Counted from the stretch's first letter, positions 13,101 through 24,190 are shown. The stretch is DNA of 64,000 nucleotides from Embiotoca jacksoni (GCA_022577435.1 JAKOON010000055.1:1447401-1511400); one strand, 5' to 3'. The notes: generated from the letters alone by a model not told the origin. A program made the numbers and translations.

Positions 13101-15856
13101 TTGGTTGGGAGACGGGGGGGGGGGGTGAAAGAGGAAAGTGAAGGCGATGAAGAAATGGACATGTCGTTACAGAAGCTGGGTTTGAAAATGAGGAGCATAT
13201 ATCATCTATCTTTTTAGTAAAGTAGTTGACGAAGTGGCTTGGTAGAAGGGAGGAGGGAGGAGAAGGGGTGGGGTAAAGGGCCTGGAGGTTGGAAAAGATG
13301 GAGAAGAGGTTTTTGGGTTTGGAAAATGAGGATTGAATCCTGGTTTGGTAGAAACAGCTTTTGGCTGCAGAAATAGAGGCAGAGAAAGAGGAGAGGAGAG
13401 ATTGATAAGTGAGCAGGTCGTCAGGGTGGTTAGATTTTCTACATTTCCTTTCTGCTGCTCTCATAGTGTCTCTCAGACAACCGCGGAGCTGGGGAGGACT
13501 GGAGGACATGGAGGAGGACAGAGACAATCAAGAGAGGAAGACAGAGGAGAAAGGAGAGTGTCTGTGGCTGAGTTAGGATGCATGAGGGAGGAGGAGGGAT
13601 AGAGGAGGGAGACAGGAGGGGGACAGGAGGGGGAGAGAAGGAGGAGAGAAGGGGGAGAGGAGGGAGAGAGGAGGGAGAGAAGGGAGAAAGGAGGAGGAGG
13701 AGGAGGGAGAGAGGAGGGAGAGAGGAGGGGAGAGGAGGAAGAGAGGAGGAGGAGAGGATTAGGAGGGAGAGAGGAGGGAGAGTGGGAGAGAATGTTGTGA
13801 CTGACAGGTCCAGAGTCTGTTGATGTGGTCAGGTTGTCAGTTTGAGAGAGTAAGAGATAAAGAAGTGGTCGGAGACATGAAGTGGAGTTACAGTGAGGTT
13901 AGATGTGAAGCAGTTTCTGGTGAAATATAGTCCAGGTGGTTCCAACCTTTGTGAGGAGGAGGGGAAGGACTGAGGGAGACAGCAAAGGAAGACAGGAAAA
14001 GTAAAAGGTCAGATGACTTCTCTATCTGGATGTTAAAGTCACCCAGAAGGACAAGTGGAGGACCATTTTCTGGGAAGTTTGACAGGAGGACGTCTAATTC
14101 ATCCAAGAAATCTCCCAAAGAACCTGGAGGACGGTAGAGGACAACAATGTTTAATTGGACCGGATGAGAAACTGTCACAGCATGAAACTCAGAAGACAGT
14201 GAGGTAGGAAGTGGAAGTGGGTAAAGAGAAAAACTCCATTTGGGGGAGATGAGTAGACCTGTACCACCCCCTCCCCCTCCTCCCCCTACCAGGAGGTCTG
14301 GGGGTGAGGCTGAAGGAGAAGTCAGAGGAGAGAGCAGCAGGGTGGATGTGTTGTCCGGTGTGATCCAGGTCTCAGTGAGACCAAGGAAGTCCAGCGATTG
14401 CTGGATATCAAAGCCAGAGATGAAGTCTGTCTTCAGCTGACTGTCAGTTCCAGAGTCCTCCTGTGACGAGGTGTTGGGTATGTGTGGAACGGGTGGGATA
14501 GATAAGAGAGGAAAGGTTACGGTGTTGGTGTGAACGAGTGGGAGGCTGATAGTATCTACGAGTAGATATACGCACAGGTACGGAAAGTACACACGTATTC
14601 AGATAGCAGTAGTTATACTCAGCGTCCGCCGGAGACTCCAACAAAAGACTTCTTTGTCTCGATCCTCCGAGTCTTCATACGACTAGCCCTCACAGACGCT
14701 GACCCTTCAAACACTTCCTGGTTTTCCAATAGGGTTGGCTACAGCTGGTCAGACCACACCCCCTGCTCGTTTGGCCTCCCGTCACCAGGTGTTACAAATG
14801 GGCAGCAATAGAAACTCACCACTGATTTCTAAACAAAGAAAACTTTCACACAGTCTCTAAATTTTGTCACAAACTGTTCTCGGAGAGTCTTTTTACCTCA
14901 AACGGTAGAAAGTAAAATACAATTAGTCCTTAATAGAATTGGAATAAAAGACCATCAGTTTAACTCTAAACTTGTTCTCTTTGACTCACAGTTACTTGAG
15001 TGAAAACAAGAATTCAATCACAAACAATTCCAGCTACCAAAAACCATCCAAGCTTTAGCAGTCAAAATATCCTAAAACAGCAGATGCAATAATAAACTTG
15101 ATCAGAGAAGCGTATTTAAAGATTCTACTTTGCCTTAGTTCAAGTGATCCAGCTGTATGTCGTCCCCCAAAAGTCAAAGCCTGACAAAAAGTATCATCAT
15201 TAAACTTTCTCAGAATGCACAACAAGTCAGTAAGTAAAGAAAGAAAAAAGCCATCAGATGTGTCAGATGATAAACTGCAGCTGTGTCGTGTCTTTTTCTC
15301 TCCATCAGATTTCTGTGAACTTGAACTGGACACAAACTCAGTAAACAGAAGACTCAAACTGTCTGACAACAACAGGAAGGTGACGAAGGTGGAAGAAGAT
15401 CAGTCATATCCTGATCATCCAGACAGATTTGACTACTGGTGTCAGCTGCTGTGTAGAACTGGTCTGACTGGTCGCTGTTACTGGGAGGTCGAGTGGAGAG
15501 GAGATGTTGATATAGCAGTGAGTTACAGAGGAAACAGAAAGAGAGGAGGAAGTCATGACTGCTGTTTTGGAGGGAACGATCAGTCCTGGTGTCTGTTCTG
15601 CTCTGATGGTGGTCGTTACTCTGTCTGTCACAATAACAGAGAAACATTCATCTCCTCATCCTCCTCCTCCTCCTCCTCTTCCTCCAACAGAGTAGCAGTG
15701 TATGTGGACTGTCCTGCTGGCACTCTGTCCTTCTACAGAATCTCCTCTGACACTCTGATCCACCTCCACACCTTCAACACCACATTCACTGAACCTCTGT
15801 ATCCTGGATTTAGGTTCTTGTCACTTGGTTCCTCAGCATCTCTGTGTTCTCTGTAG
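4140..15856 (+). CDS. NLRC3-like NOD-like receptor, copy A (FISNA-NACHT-LRR-B30.2)
   Basis: Eleven coding exons join in frame to 1158 aa: 4140-4228, 4339-4476, 4832-4945, 5509-5622, 7245-7299, 7444-7669, 7929-9726, 9814-9987, 10110-10283, 11382-11428, 15309-15856. The start MDQWEDREDG is the usual opening of fish NLRC3-like proteins. Exons 2-4 encode repeats of the form PSCVSMK...FKDGH, exon 6 an acidic helical segment, exon 7 FISNA plus NACHT (Walker A GVAGIGKT near residue 342, Walker B FIFDGLDE near 415), exons 8-9 one 58-residue LRR unit each, exon 10 a linker, exon 11 B30.2 (977-1158). By family it is a cytosolic innate sensor or regulator; the ligand is unknown. Exon 2 uses an atypical donor position (ACACA then GTGAGT) and lacks the usual FKDGHQS ending. 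An L2 LINE occupies the last intron and a solo LTR intron 4. Splice sites are predicted by eye. Confidence 0.88.
6296..6933 (-). mobile_element. Solo LTR in intron 4 of NLR copy A
   Basis: A 638-bp insertion absent from copies B and C is flanked by a perfect 5-bp duplication, GACAG, at 6291-6295 and 6934-6938. Read on the minus strand it has a CTATATG promoter-like box (rc near 6740-6750), an AATAAA signal (rc near 6373) and ends in CACATAACA. It begins TCTCAGG where TG would be expected, probably a point change. The layout fits a Gypsy-like LTR left by recombination. No internal coding region remains. Confidence 0.75.
7929..9726 (+). CDS. FISNA-NACHT exon of NLR copy A
   Basis: The large exon starts after the acceptor TTTTTTAG and ends before the donor GTACGAGG, so the next exon continues ALLTGCNLSERSCEAL. 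The FISNA segment (SNLRKKFQSVFEGISKAG) precedes the nucleotide-binding core GVAGIGKTVL and FIFDGLDECR. The later helical part contains VHLSVQEFLAALHV, typical of the NACHT-associated winged-helix and superhelical region. Copy A differs from B and C near 9215-9290, where QQTTSLSKVFRH replaces the REEKPDPTLF form. An in-frame ATG upstream at 7835 lies in intron and was not chosen. Confidence 0.92.
11445..14640 (-). mobile_element. L2-type LINE, degenerate, in last intron of NLR copy A
   Basis: Minus-strand fragments spell an apurinic-type endonuclease (FLGLTETWI, VVLYRPPG, LVLLGDFN near 13900-14500) followed by reverse transcriptase pieces (PLLKKPPLNPSEVNNYRP near 12900, SRPDYFNSLLAGLP near 12030). 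The 3' end at 11445-11480 has an ATTACA-rich tail and the AGCTGACGCTTTT motif common to fish L2-like elements. Frames are broken by several shifts and stops, so it is inactive. This is the longest of three copies at the same intron position; the exact 5' end (14640 or up to ~14810) is uncertain. Confidence 0.82.
13575..13800. repeat. Purine-only GGAGAGA tract inside the L2 LINE
   Basis: About 220 bases are almost pure G and A on the plus strand, built from variants of GAGGGAGAGAGGAGG. The tract sits between the endonuclease and reverse transcriptase remnants and recurs, at different lengths, at 36840-37205 and 53230-53415. ORFs across it are compositional artefacts. Confidence 0.85.
15309..15856 (+). 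CDS. B30.2 (PRY-SPRY) terminal exon of NLR copy A
   Basis: The exon starts after TCTCCATCAG, completing a Tyr codon with the linker exon (LRKY then FCELELD). PRY features are ELELDTNSVN and LSDNNRKVT; SPRY features are CYWEVEW, a YVDCPAGTLSFY stretch and LYPGF near the end. Eleven consecutive Ser codons form a loop just before NRVAVYVD. The stop TAG is at 15854-15856. B30.2 domains bind protein or peptide ligands and close many fish NLR genes. Confidence 0.93.
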
Positions 15857-16025
15857 GAGGAAGAGTCTGTGGAAGTGACAGCAGCTTTAAATGTTGATGG
15901 TGGATGAAGTTTCTCTTTGGTTCACCATTGAATCACTGATTGTGATGTCAGAATATTTTTTGTGTCAGAAGTAGTGAAATGATGTCCTCACCTCTGAACT
16001 TTGACCTTCACTTCCATCTGGACAG

Positions 16026-16334
16026 ATGAAGGTCAAACTGAGCTCTTTGGCTGCTAAACATCAGCAGATTCTGGATGCAGACGTCCTGCAGTCAGTCAGG
16101 ACAGTGAAAAGAGGCTGGATTCTACAACAGGACAACGATCAGAGCAAAACCTCACAATCCACCATGAACTGCTTGAAGAAACACCAGCTCAGGCTGTTGG
16201 AGTGGCCCTCAGGGGCCCCTGACCTGAACATCACTGAACATCTGTGGGGAGATCTGAAACCTGCTGCAAGATGGCCTGAAAATGTTTTCCGAACTCGAGG
16301 GGGACAAACTTTAACACCTCATAAATCCTGTTGA
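16026..16334 (+). pseudogene. Tc1-like transposase remnant 3' of copy A
   Basis: The reading contains QQDND, LEWPSGAPDLN and EHLWGDLK, the second Asp and the Glu region of a Tc1/mariner DDE domain. The N-terminal DNA-binding half and first Asp are missing. Relative to copies B and C there is a one-base gain after PENV that shifts the frame. It lies about 170 bases after the B30.2 stop, inside the probable 3' UTR. Confidence 0.8.
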
Positions 16335-16707
16335 AATGTTTTCTGTCTTTCAGTTGATGAAATGAAACGTGACCGTACTTAGATATTTGAAGAAAGGCTC
16401 ATTTAATGTCTGTTTGCTGTAGAGGTTGTGTTTAAGATGTTGTTTGAACAAACTATGTCCAACCCTCTGTAATATCACTGAAAGGTTCAATTATTGTAAA
16501 TAATTCACATTTCTATCAGCTGACAATAATTGTTGAACTTAACCTGTTTCTGCTGAATCTACAGTTTGTTTCCAGCTGAAAGAAGTTGTTCATGAATGAA
16601 AACTAAAGTCTGTATCAAACAAATACAGCTTTTAGAATTATTGACAATTTATTAGCTCCAAATATGTGAAATTAGACGTTTATAAGAGCTTCTGTTGGTT
16701 TGTTATC

Positions 16708-16713
16708 AATAAA
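16708..16713 (+). terminator. Putative poly(A) signal of NLR copy A
   Basis: AATAAA lies in a context (TTATCAATAAAAGTAAAAAG) preserved in all three copies about 850 bases after the B30.2 stop. It is the first conserved canonical signal downstream; use is inferred. Confidence 0.45.
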
Positions 16714-16839
16714 AGTAAAAAGTCTACTTTTTAGTAGTTGATTTTTTTTTATATTTTAACCACTATTTAAAAACATGAGCGATCCCCAGTATTACCATCT
16801 TTGAAATATTGTTTAACTCGTACTCATGTTTTCCAACTG

Positions 16840-17060
16840 ACTTGTAAAAGGCGCCGTGTGTCTGTGCAGGACAGTGATGAGATGTGAGGACAGATGGAGA
16901 CACGGTGGACACCACCGATCCTCAACATACCTGCCTGGAACATCCACGGTACTGTTGAGTCTCTCTGAAGCCTCACATCCCTGCTGGCTGACTGGGAAAG
17001 GAAAGGAAATGCTTTCAGAAGAAACACCAAACTATGCAGCTCATAATATGATACTCTGAT
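16840..17060 (+). other. Conserved block downstream of each NLR, function unknown
   Basis: A segment beginning GTGTGTCTGTGCAG, which resembles a splice acceptor, is nearly unchanged at 39470-39680 and 55660-55870. A 67-codon frame starting CRTVMRCEDRWRHGG is open in all three. It may be an untranslated or alternative terminal exon, or just duplicated sequence. No known domain is visible. Confidence 0.3.
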
Positions 17061-17667
17061 AATAGAAACTTCAAAACACCTTCAACTTTATTATCAAAGA
17101 CACATGATGCTAAATTCAATCTATGACAGAGAAATACACGTTAAATAAATGACTCTTTCACTCCAAGAATGCTTTGAGTTCCAGAAAGAGGAAATTCATC
17201 TCTAAGATAATAATAATGTCATTTTACGTGAATAATAAACTGTCGTAGAAATACGTTTTCTGTCATTCAAACAGTTTTGAGTGTGCTAATGTTATCTAGA
17301 AAGCTACTTTTAGTAAATAAGTGTATTAAAACTAGTCTAGTAAAATAAGCAGCTTACTGGAGAACAAGCCATCAGCAGCAGAGCAGTGACTGTCTGACAT
17401 CAGGGCGGCTAACATGAGCTCAGGACAAATGATAGATAGCTTAAACTGGCGTTAGTCAATTCATGGTTAAACTAAAGTAGCTTTAAGATAATAATTATTT
17501 TTAATAGCTGCATTTGACGTGACACAGAATTCACTTTACATCAGAGGTGGTTGAATCTCCATCTTCTGTTTTTCAATTCGTCGATTTAACTTCTTGTTCT
17601 CTGCTCGACGAACATGAATCAGAGAATTCTTTGGGACCGACTGAAAATGAGCGCGCTCCGTCCGCAA

Positions 17668-17679
17668 CACGTGACGTCA
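17668..17679. promoter_or_regulatory. Overlapping E-box and CRE motif
   Basis: CACGTG (17668-17673) overlaps the palindrome TGACGTCA (17672-17679) within a GC-richer stretch. The same pair occurs at 56474-56485. It sits just outside the 3' end of the antisense BEL/Pao coding remnant, so it could belong to that element's LTR or to an independent promoter. Confidence 0.4.
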
Positions 17680-17832
17680 TGACGCTCACCTGCATAGAGG
17701 TCTGGAGCCAAAGAGAAACACCAGCAAACAAAACGCAATCGTGTATTTCATTCCTTTTCAACATAAAGTGTCCACAGATGAAGTTCATCTTATAGTTCAC
17801 GTATCAGGCTACTGTTACAAGTATCTGTCCAG

Positions 17833-19858
17833 CTACTCTTCTGTTTCCAGGAGCAGACAGAGTTTGTTGACAGGTCTCTGTACAACGCTTGTTTTAGTTT
17901 TAACTAGGACACTGCGGACTAGTCCTTTACTTCCAGGCAGGGTCTTTAGAATCCGTCCTAGAACCCAGGAGTTCCTGGGAGCTGAATCATCTGCAATAAC
18001 AACAAGGTCTCCGGGTAGAAAGTTCCTTTCAACTCTGTTCCACTTGTTTCGCTGTTGCATGATTGGAAGGTATTGTCGGACCTATCTTCTCCAGAAAAGA
18101 TCAGCCAGATATTGTACCTGCCTCCATCTTCTTCTAGAGTACAGGTCCTCCTTCTTCAATAGTCCAGAAGGCATGACAGGGTTAGTTTTGAGTAGAAGCA
18201 GATGATTCGGTGTCAGTGGTTCCACATCATTCAAGTCATTTGTTATTGTTGTGATGGGTCTATCATTCATTATTGCTTCCACCTCACATAAGGCTGTTTG
18301 CAAGGCCTCATCATCCAGAACTTGTTCTCTGACCACAGAGCACAGAATTTTTTTGGAGTGACTTAATGAGTCTTTCCCATGCACCTCCATGGTGAGCACC
18401 TGATGCCGGGTTAAATATCCACTTTATTCCTTCTTGGAGTAGATTCCTTTGGATTTTATCAAGATTTAGTTCCTTTAATGATCATTCAAGCTCCTTTTGT
18501 GCACCAATAAAATGTGTACCTTGATCAGATCTGATGGTTTTTACAGTACCTCTACGACATAGAAATATGCGTGTTGCATTAATGCAGGAGTTAGTGTCCA
18601 GGCTACTAGCCACCTCAAGATGGATTGCACAGCTAGTAAGGCAAGTGAAGATTACACCCCACCGTTTCACATCGGTCCGACCTCGCCTTATTTCAAAAGG
18701 TCCAAAATAATCCATGCCAACTGAAGTGAAAGGCGGCAAATCTGACATCACACGGTCCTGTGGGAGATCTGCCATCTTTTGCTCTCCTACTTTAGACTGC
18801 ATTCGTCTACAGAAAACACAGTTTCTGATGATCTTTCGTGCTGAAGAGTTTGCAGAGGACATCCAGTACTTTTTTCCTAGTTTTGAGAGCATATGATTTC
18901 TTCCAGAATGACCAATTTGGGTGTGAATGTGTCTTAGAATGACTTCTGATACGAGGGATCTTTTGGGTAAGATTATGGGATTTTTAACACTTACTGGCAT
19001 AGCTGATCTGTTGATCCTTCCCCCCACTCTCAGGATATCTTGATCAAGGATTGGATCCATCTTTAATATAGGGCTGTCTTTTCGGCAATGTTCTCCTCTT
19101 TCAAGGAGGGTAATGTCCTGTGTAAAGTGTTGCTGTTGTTCAAATGCAAGTATAGCCCCTTCTGCATTTTCAATATCTTCCACCGTCAGATCTGTACTGA
19201 ATGTCACTTTTAGGTTCATAGCGCGTTCCTTCAGTGATTTATCATCACTGGGCAGCAATCCAGAATTTGTCACCGTTTTTCTTTGCGTGATCTCCAAGAG
19301 CAAGCTTTTCAACTTCAGTATCCATGCTACAGCTTTTTTCAGGCTGTTCCAATCTGAGTACTACTCAATCAGTTTACTAGTGGGACTTTTTTCCTCCACC
19401 TTCACTGTGTTCACAATCACATCCCTTTTCACTTCAGGATCATCTGGAGAGAGAGAACTTTTCAACTTTATGCCTGGGTTCTTTGGCCACTGTGATTCCT
19501 CCTTTTGCAGAAATTCTGGTCCTCGTAGCCATCTCTTAGACTTCTTACGCTTGTGATACACCCCATGGTTGGGTATGGACCACACCCTGCCATCCTTTGG
19601 ATGAAGGTCCTTTGATGGCACCTTCTCTGTGTTGCCTTTGGCCATTACATCTTTCATGAAAGCCTTGTACCCTTCTGCATAAGGAGCATCTCTCTTGAAT
19701 TTCCTGACGAGATAATGTGCTCGCTGTTCCGCTATATGATAGTTGTTGGGCCTGATGACGTCTCTATTACGAAGTGGTAAAGGTAAGAAATAGTGATTAT
19801 CTTTCAGTGTAGCTGCACTTGATACCAGCTGCATGAATTTGCAGTCTTCTACTGACAT
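17833..19858 (-). mobile_element. BEL/Pao retrotransposon remnant (RT N-terminus joined to integrase)
   Basis: Reading leftward on the minus strand, the remnant opens with the N-terminal RT region (MSVEDCKFMQLVSSA, LPLPLRNRDVIRPNN, HGVYHKRKK). It passes straight to the pre-integrase stretch (RGPEFLQKEESQWP), the integrase zinc-binding part (HTQIGHSGRNHML, CVFCRRM), the core (SVGMDYFGPFEIRRG, IRSDQGTHFIGAQ) and the C-terminal domain (FLPGDLVVIADDSAPRN). The catalytic RT and RNase H are missing by internal deletion. Frames are broken near 18360-18480, including a T-run one base longer than in the sister copy at 56639-58663. It is inactive. Confidence 0.88.
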
Positions 19859-19955
19859 TTGAGGTTGTCCCTCATACTCTCTCTGGGAAATCGTGGTGGT
19901 ACTGGTTTATAAGAAGGTTTTCCAGTTGTTCAATTGAAATGCGGTTTACTGATGT

Positions 19956-20183
<228 letters not shown>

Positions 20184-20329
20184 TTATTGTTCCAGTGATG
20201 ATCTCAACAGTTTCTCCAGTTCTCAGAAACGTTGGTTAAACGGTTGTTGAAGCTAAAAGACGCGACATTAAAACATCTTTTCCTCCATATTGAGTTATTT
20301 CATGGTTCTGTCCTCCGTTTGTTGTAGAA

Positions 20330-20530
20330 AACGGTAAATCCCGGGACGTCCTCTTTCTTCCACTCACACAACGGAACAGGAACTGGAGCGCGCGCACACG
20401 CACGCGCACAGAGTTGTCGGTTGGTCCCGCGGTGACCTCTGACCCCGCCCGCATCAGGCGGACGTTAGAGGACCGCGGCGGTGATTTCTCTGCTTCTGGT
20501 GACTCTGTGCCGCCGTTACGGTGAAAACCG
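20330..20530. promoter_or_regulatory. CpG-rich block, promoter-like, duplicated upstream of inf2
   Basis: The block contains dense CpG (GCGCGCGCACACGCACGCGC and nearby) in otherwise CpG-poor DNA. It is nearly identical to 59030-59210 in front of the inf2 exons, but lacks the ~190-base exon-like insert found there. It is probably a duplicated promoter fragment of a housekeeping-type gene and now stands without a gene. Confidence 0.45.
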
Positions 20531-23136
20531 TTAAAACATCACGTTAGTAAACTGGTGAAAGTTTCTAGTGAAGTTTGAAGTGATGGTGAAACATCAGTCC
20601 CGATGTGTTCCTCTCGCTGCCGAACTTCGTCTGAAAAACGGGGATTTTCTAACTTCTTCCTTCGTCGGTAAAACACAGTTTAATTTAATTTGACCGAAAC
20701 ACCATCTGAATCTGTCCTGACCTCAACTGTCACTCGGCGTGTGTTCAGTCCGTCACATGTTCTGATTTAAAGCAGGAAATAGGTTTTTCTGGCTGCTTTT
20801 AATGACCTGAATCCACCTGCCGCGGACCTCAGTGTCCGTGGAACAGCTGATATAAAACTAAAGTTTGATGGAAATTAAAGTTGTTCTGATGAATCTTTAC
20901 TGCGCCGAGTTCACCAGAACACTCGGTATATTTTAACAGTATTTAAAGATCTCCAGTTTTCTACGTGATTTTGCTGAAATGCAAAGAGACTTTAAATTCG
21001 CTGAGTTTTAAAGGGAGTCTGGTGTGGTTGAACTGGGCTCGGTGTCAGTCCTGTGGTGGAGATAAACCACACTTTCCAATGCTTCCAGGCATACATTGAA
21101 TACTATTTAACAGAACAGTTCAGATCTGCTCCCCTCACATCAATCAATCAATCAATCAATCAGTCCAGAAGTCAACATGAATAATCAATAATATTTGCTC
21201 CATTTTGTTTTTGTTCAGATTCAAAAGAGATTTCTGTGAAATCTCCCACAAAACATGAAATGAGCATCAGTGACTTTAAGAGTGACTTCAGATCACATGT
21301 GCTTCTGTTCCAGATGTTTCCCCAGATGGGACAATGATCTGTTTAATAAAAGAGTCAATTCATACTCATCAATAAGGTTAAAATCTTGTAAAATGTTTAA
21401 AAAGATCACGTCATGATGAAGAATGTATAAAATGTGTTCAAAAGGGGTTTAAAACAGCGAGAACTTGGAGGTTCAAATACTGAGAAACTGTTCACTGATT
21501 ATTTCTCCCCGTTTTCAGGTCTGTTGTTGTTGTTCTCGGGTAATAAAGTGACTGTAATAATTTGGTAATGAGTCCGAAGTGCCAAGAGAACGTATTTGTA
21601 ATATTTTGAGTGAGTTCATGCAGAGTTTTGTCGAGCAGTGTAAAGTGTATTCGCACGTGAAACCGGTTCAACCCGTAACTTCACTGAGTGATGCAACCAT
21701 TTAGTGAATTCACCTGCAGATATAATGTATGTATGTAAAAGTGTTTAATACAGTTTGGATTGTGTACGTAGCAACTTTAAGATGTTTTATGAGCTAATTC
21801 AACCACAGTTGCATGTTAAATGCCAGTGAAGGTATGTAATGTGAACTTTGTGCTCTGCTGTAGCCGAGTGTTGATTGTTTTGTTGAATTGAATATTGTAC
21901 ATGTATGTAATTACTTCCAGTAAATGCTTTCACTGAGGAAACATCACCACATCACTCTTGAGATTATTTCTCCCCGTTTTCAGAGGCGTACCACTAAACA
22001 TCAGCAGATTCTGGAAACCTGCTGCAAGACGGCCTGAAAATAACTTTTACACTCGTCATGAATCCTGTTGAAATGTTTTCTGTGTTTGAGTTGATGAAAT
22101 AAAACGTGAATATTTGAAGAAAGTTTCATTTAATGTGTGTTTGCTGCTGGGTTGTGTTTAATATGTTGTTTGAACAAACTGAGTCCACCCCTGTGTGATC
22201 TCCCTGCTTCTGTTCTGCTTCTTAATGTGAGAAAACCAACAGCGACAGGGTTTCTTTGAAGCGACCAAAACCAGGATGTTTTTTTGACCGCTTGGTTTCT
22301 GGTTCCTTAACGTAAAGCACTTTTTGTTTTTATATGAGATGCAAACGGCCACGTTGAACCAATGAAACATGAACTTGTGAAGAAATTTCCCCTCGGGGAT
22401 TAATAAAGTGTATAAAATCAAAATCAAAATCAAACTTTGGACAACAAGCACATGCAGCACGGTAAATGTTTCGACCAATCAGAAGGCATGGCTGACTGTG
22501 GTCACCACCGGTCCGAATTTAAACGACAAAACATCGGAACTGCTTATAATCTTCATTTAATCAAATACAGCAAATGACCTTCAAACGTCTGTTGTATGAA
22601 TGTCTCTAAAGAATAAAACCCGTGAGCCTGGATCAGTGAGATGCAGGAAGACGTCTCCTGGACACATCAACTGAAAACTGTCTGACTGGAACAAAATATG
22701 AAAACGATGCAGAATTAACGGCATTGAAAACGTTAGAAACCGCAAAAACAGGGAAGTTCCCGACTTCCTGTTTCTCCAGAAAAACTGATGGTGAAACTCT
22801 CTCGGCTCACTGCAGCGATGATTCAGTCGGGTGTCAGCTGGAAGAAGGAGAGACGCGGAGGCATAAATGTGAGACTCTTCAGTTGTTCTGCAGGACGCTG
22901 GACGGACGAGAGGAGGAAGGTGGACAGTCAGTGACATCACACACAGGTGAAGGACTCTGATCTCTGAATGTTGTGAGCTGACTCGAGGTCTGATGACGCT
23001 TAATGCAGGAAACTAACATCTTAAATCCGACTGTTTCAGTGGCTGTTGCACAGAAATGTCTTCATTTAATCTGTGTTTGACTTCTCTGCTTTTTAATTGA
23101 CCGCAGCGAGAGTTCATCTACATCTTCATCGTCACC
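20531..23136. other. Intergenic; contains repeat scraps
   Basis: Bases up to about 21220 duplicate 59400-60075. A shortened copy of the NLR 3' flank Tc1 remnant (CATCAGCAGATTCTGG, then AAATGTTTTCTGTGTTTGAG) is at about 21990-22190. A non-LTR element 3' tail (CCCCTCGGGGATTAATAAAGT followed by AAAATC repeats) is at about 22388-22436. I see no gene; short ORFs at 22581-22960 lack recognisable domains. Confidence 0.5.
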
Positions 23137-24090
23137 ATGGGGATGAAGTCGATGTTGTTCTTTGTCGTTCTGTGGACCGTTGGAGGCTGCGAAGTTGGAG
23201 GTGAGTCGCTGCTTCATGTTCAGCGTGTCATGAGGCAGATTTTAAACGTCTCTGTCCTGCGTCCCACGTAATGATACAGTTTCCCGCATTTTGATTGGCT
23301 TCTCTGGGGGGTAGAGTAGAAACTTCTGCAGCGACCTAGAAAAAGAAAAGCACCTCCGTTTCTGTTCATTCCAACTTCAAACATACTTTTCCGAGCTCTA
23401 CATTGAAGTATAGATCGGCGGTAAATCTCCACAGCTTTTCTTCTTGTGTTTTCAGATCTGTCAGGGAAGCAGTTCAGTTTTCCCAGTGACCCCCGGGGCG
23501 TGAACCAGCCCCACGTTGTCCTTCACACCAAAGTGGCCTCCATCTCCACCATGACCGTCTGCCTCCGCTTCTTCTCCCAGCTGAACCGGATGCAGGGACT
23601 CTTCTCTCTGGCGACCCGGAACCACGAGAACGCTCTGATGCTCAACAAGGACGGCGACGGATCGTACAAGGTCCACGTGGCCAGCGAGTCCTACGTCTAC
23701 GAAAAACTGCCGACCAAGAAGTTCGACTGGAACTCGGTCTGCTGGACCTGGGACTCTGGCACCGGGCTGACCCAGCTCTGGTTGAATGGACTTCGTACCT
23801 CTCAGAAGCTGGTGGGACTGAACTACGTGGTGAGAAGAGACCTGAACATCGTCGTCGGTCAGGAGCAGGACGAGTTTGGTGGAGGCTTCAAAACCAGCGA
23901 CTCGTTTGAAGGAGACATCACCGACCTGCACATGTGGGACCACGTCGTGTCCTCGTGTGACATCCGGTCCTACATGAACCAAGGCTCCTTCACACCCGGG
24001 AACCTCCTCAGCTGGAGCCAGCTGAACTATGAAGTCGTCGGGAACGTCTTCATCAAGGACGCCGACTTCGAGGAACCAATCTGTCAGTGA
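23137..24090 (+). CDS. Secreted short pentraxin (CRP/SAP-like)
   Basis: Two exons, 23137-23200 and 23456-24090, join in frame to 232 aa. Exon 1 encodes a hydrophobic signal peptide (MGMKSMLFFVVLWTVGGCEVG). Exon 2 starts at DLSGKQFSFP and carries the pentraxin fold: VCLRFF and VCWTWDSGTG supply the conserved cysteine pair, and EQDEFGGGF with FEGDITDLHMWD form the calcium-binding region. Length matches C-reactive protein and serum amyloid P relatives. The first residue of the family signature (His two before Cys) is Ser here, as occurs in some fish members. By family it is a soluble calcium-dependent pattern-recognition protein of plasma. An alternative start is the second ATG at 23143. The gene is intact and unrelated to the flanking NLRs. 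Confidence 0.92.
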
Positions 24091-24190
24091 AGTGGACTTC
24101 ATGTGGAACGACACTGATGGCGTCACATTTAGAATATGAATGTCATGAATACGTGATTTTGAACTGTTTCTGCTCTCAGCTGTAACAGAC

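Noticed and set aside
13333..13823. Glu-Arg-Gly-rich plus-strand ORFs
   Set aside because: They are compositional artefacts of the purine tract within the antisense LINE.
18714..19556. Plus-strand ORFs across the BEL remnants
   Set aside because: Shadows of the minus-strand integrase and RT sequence.
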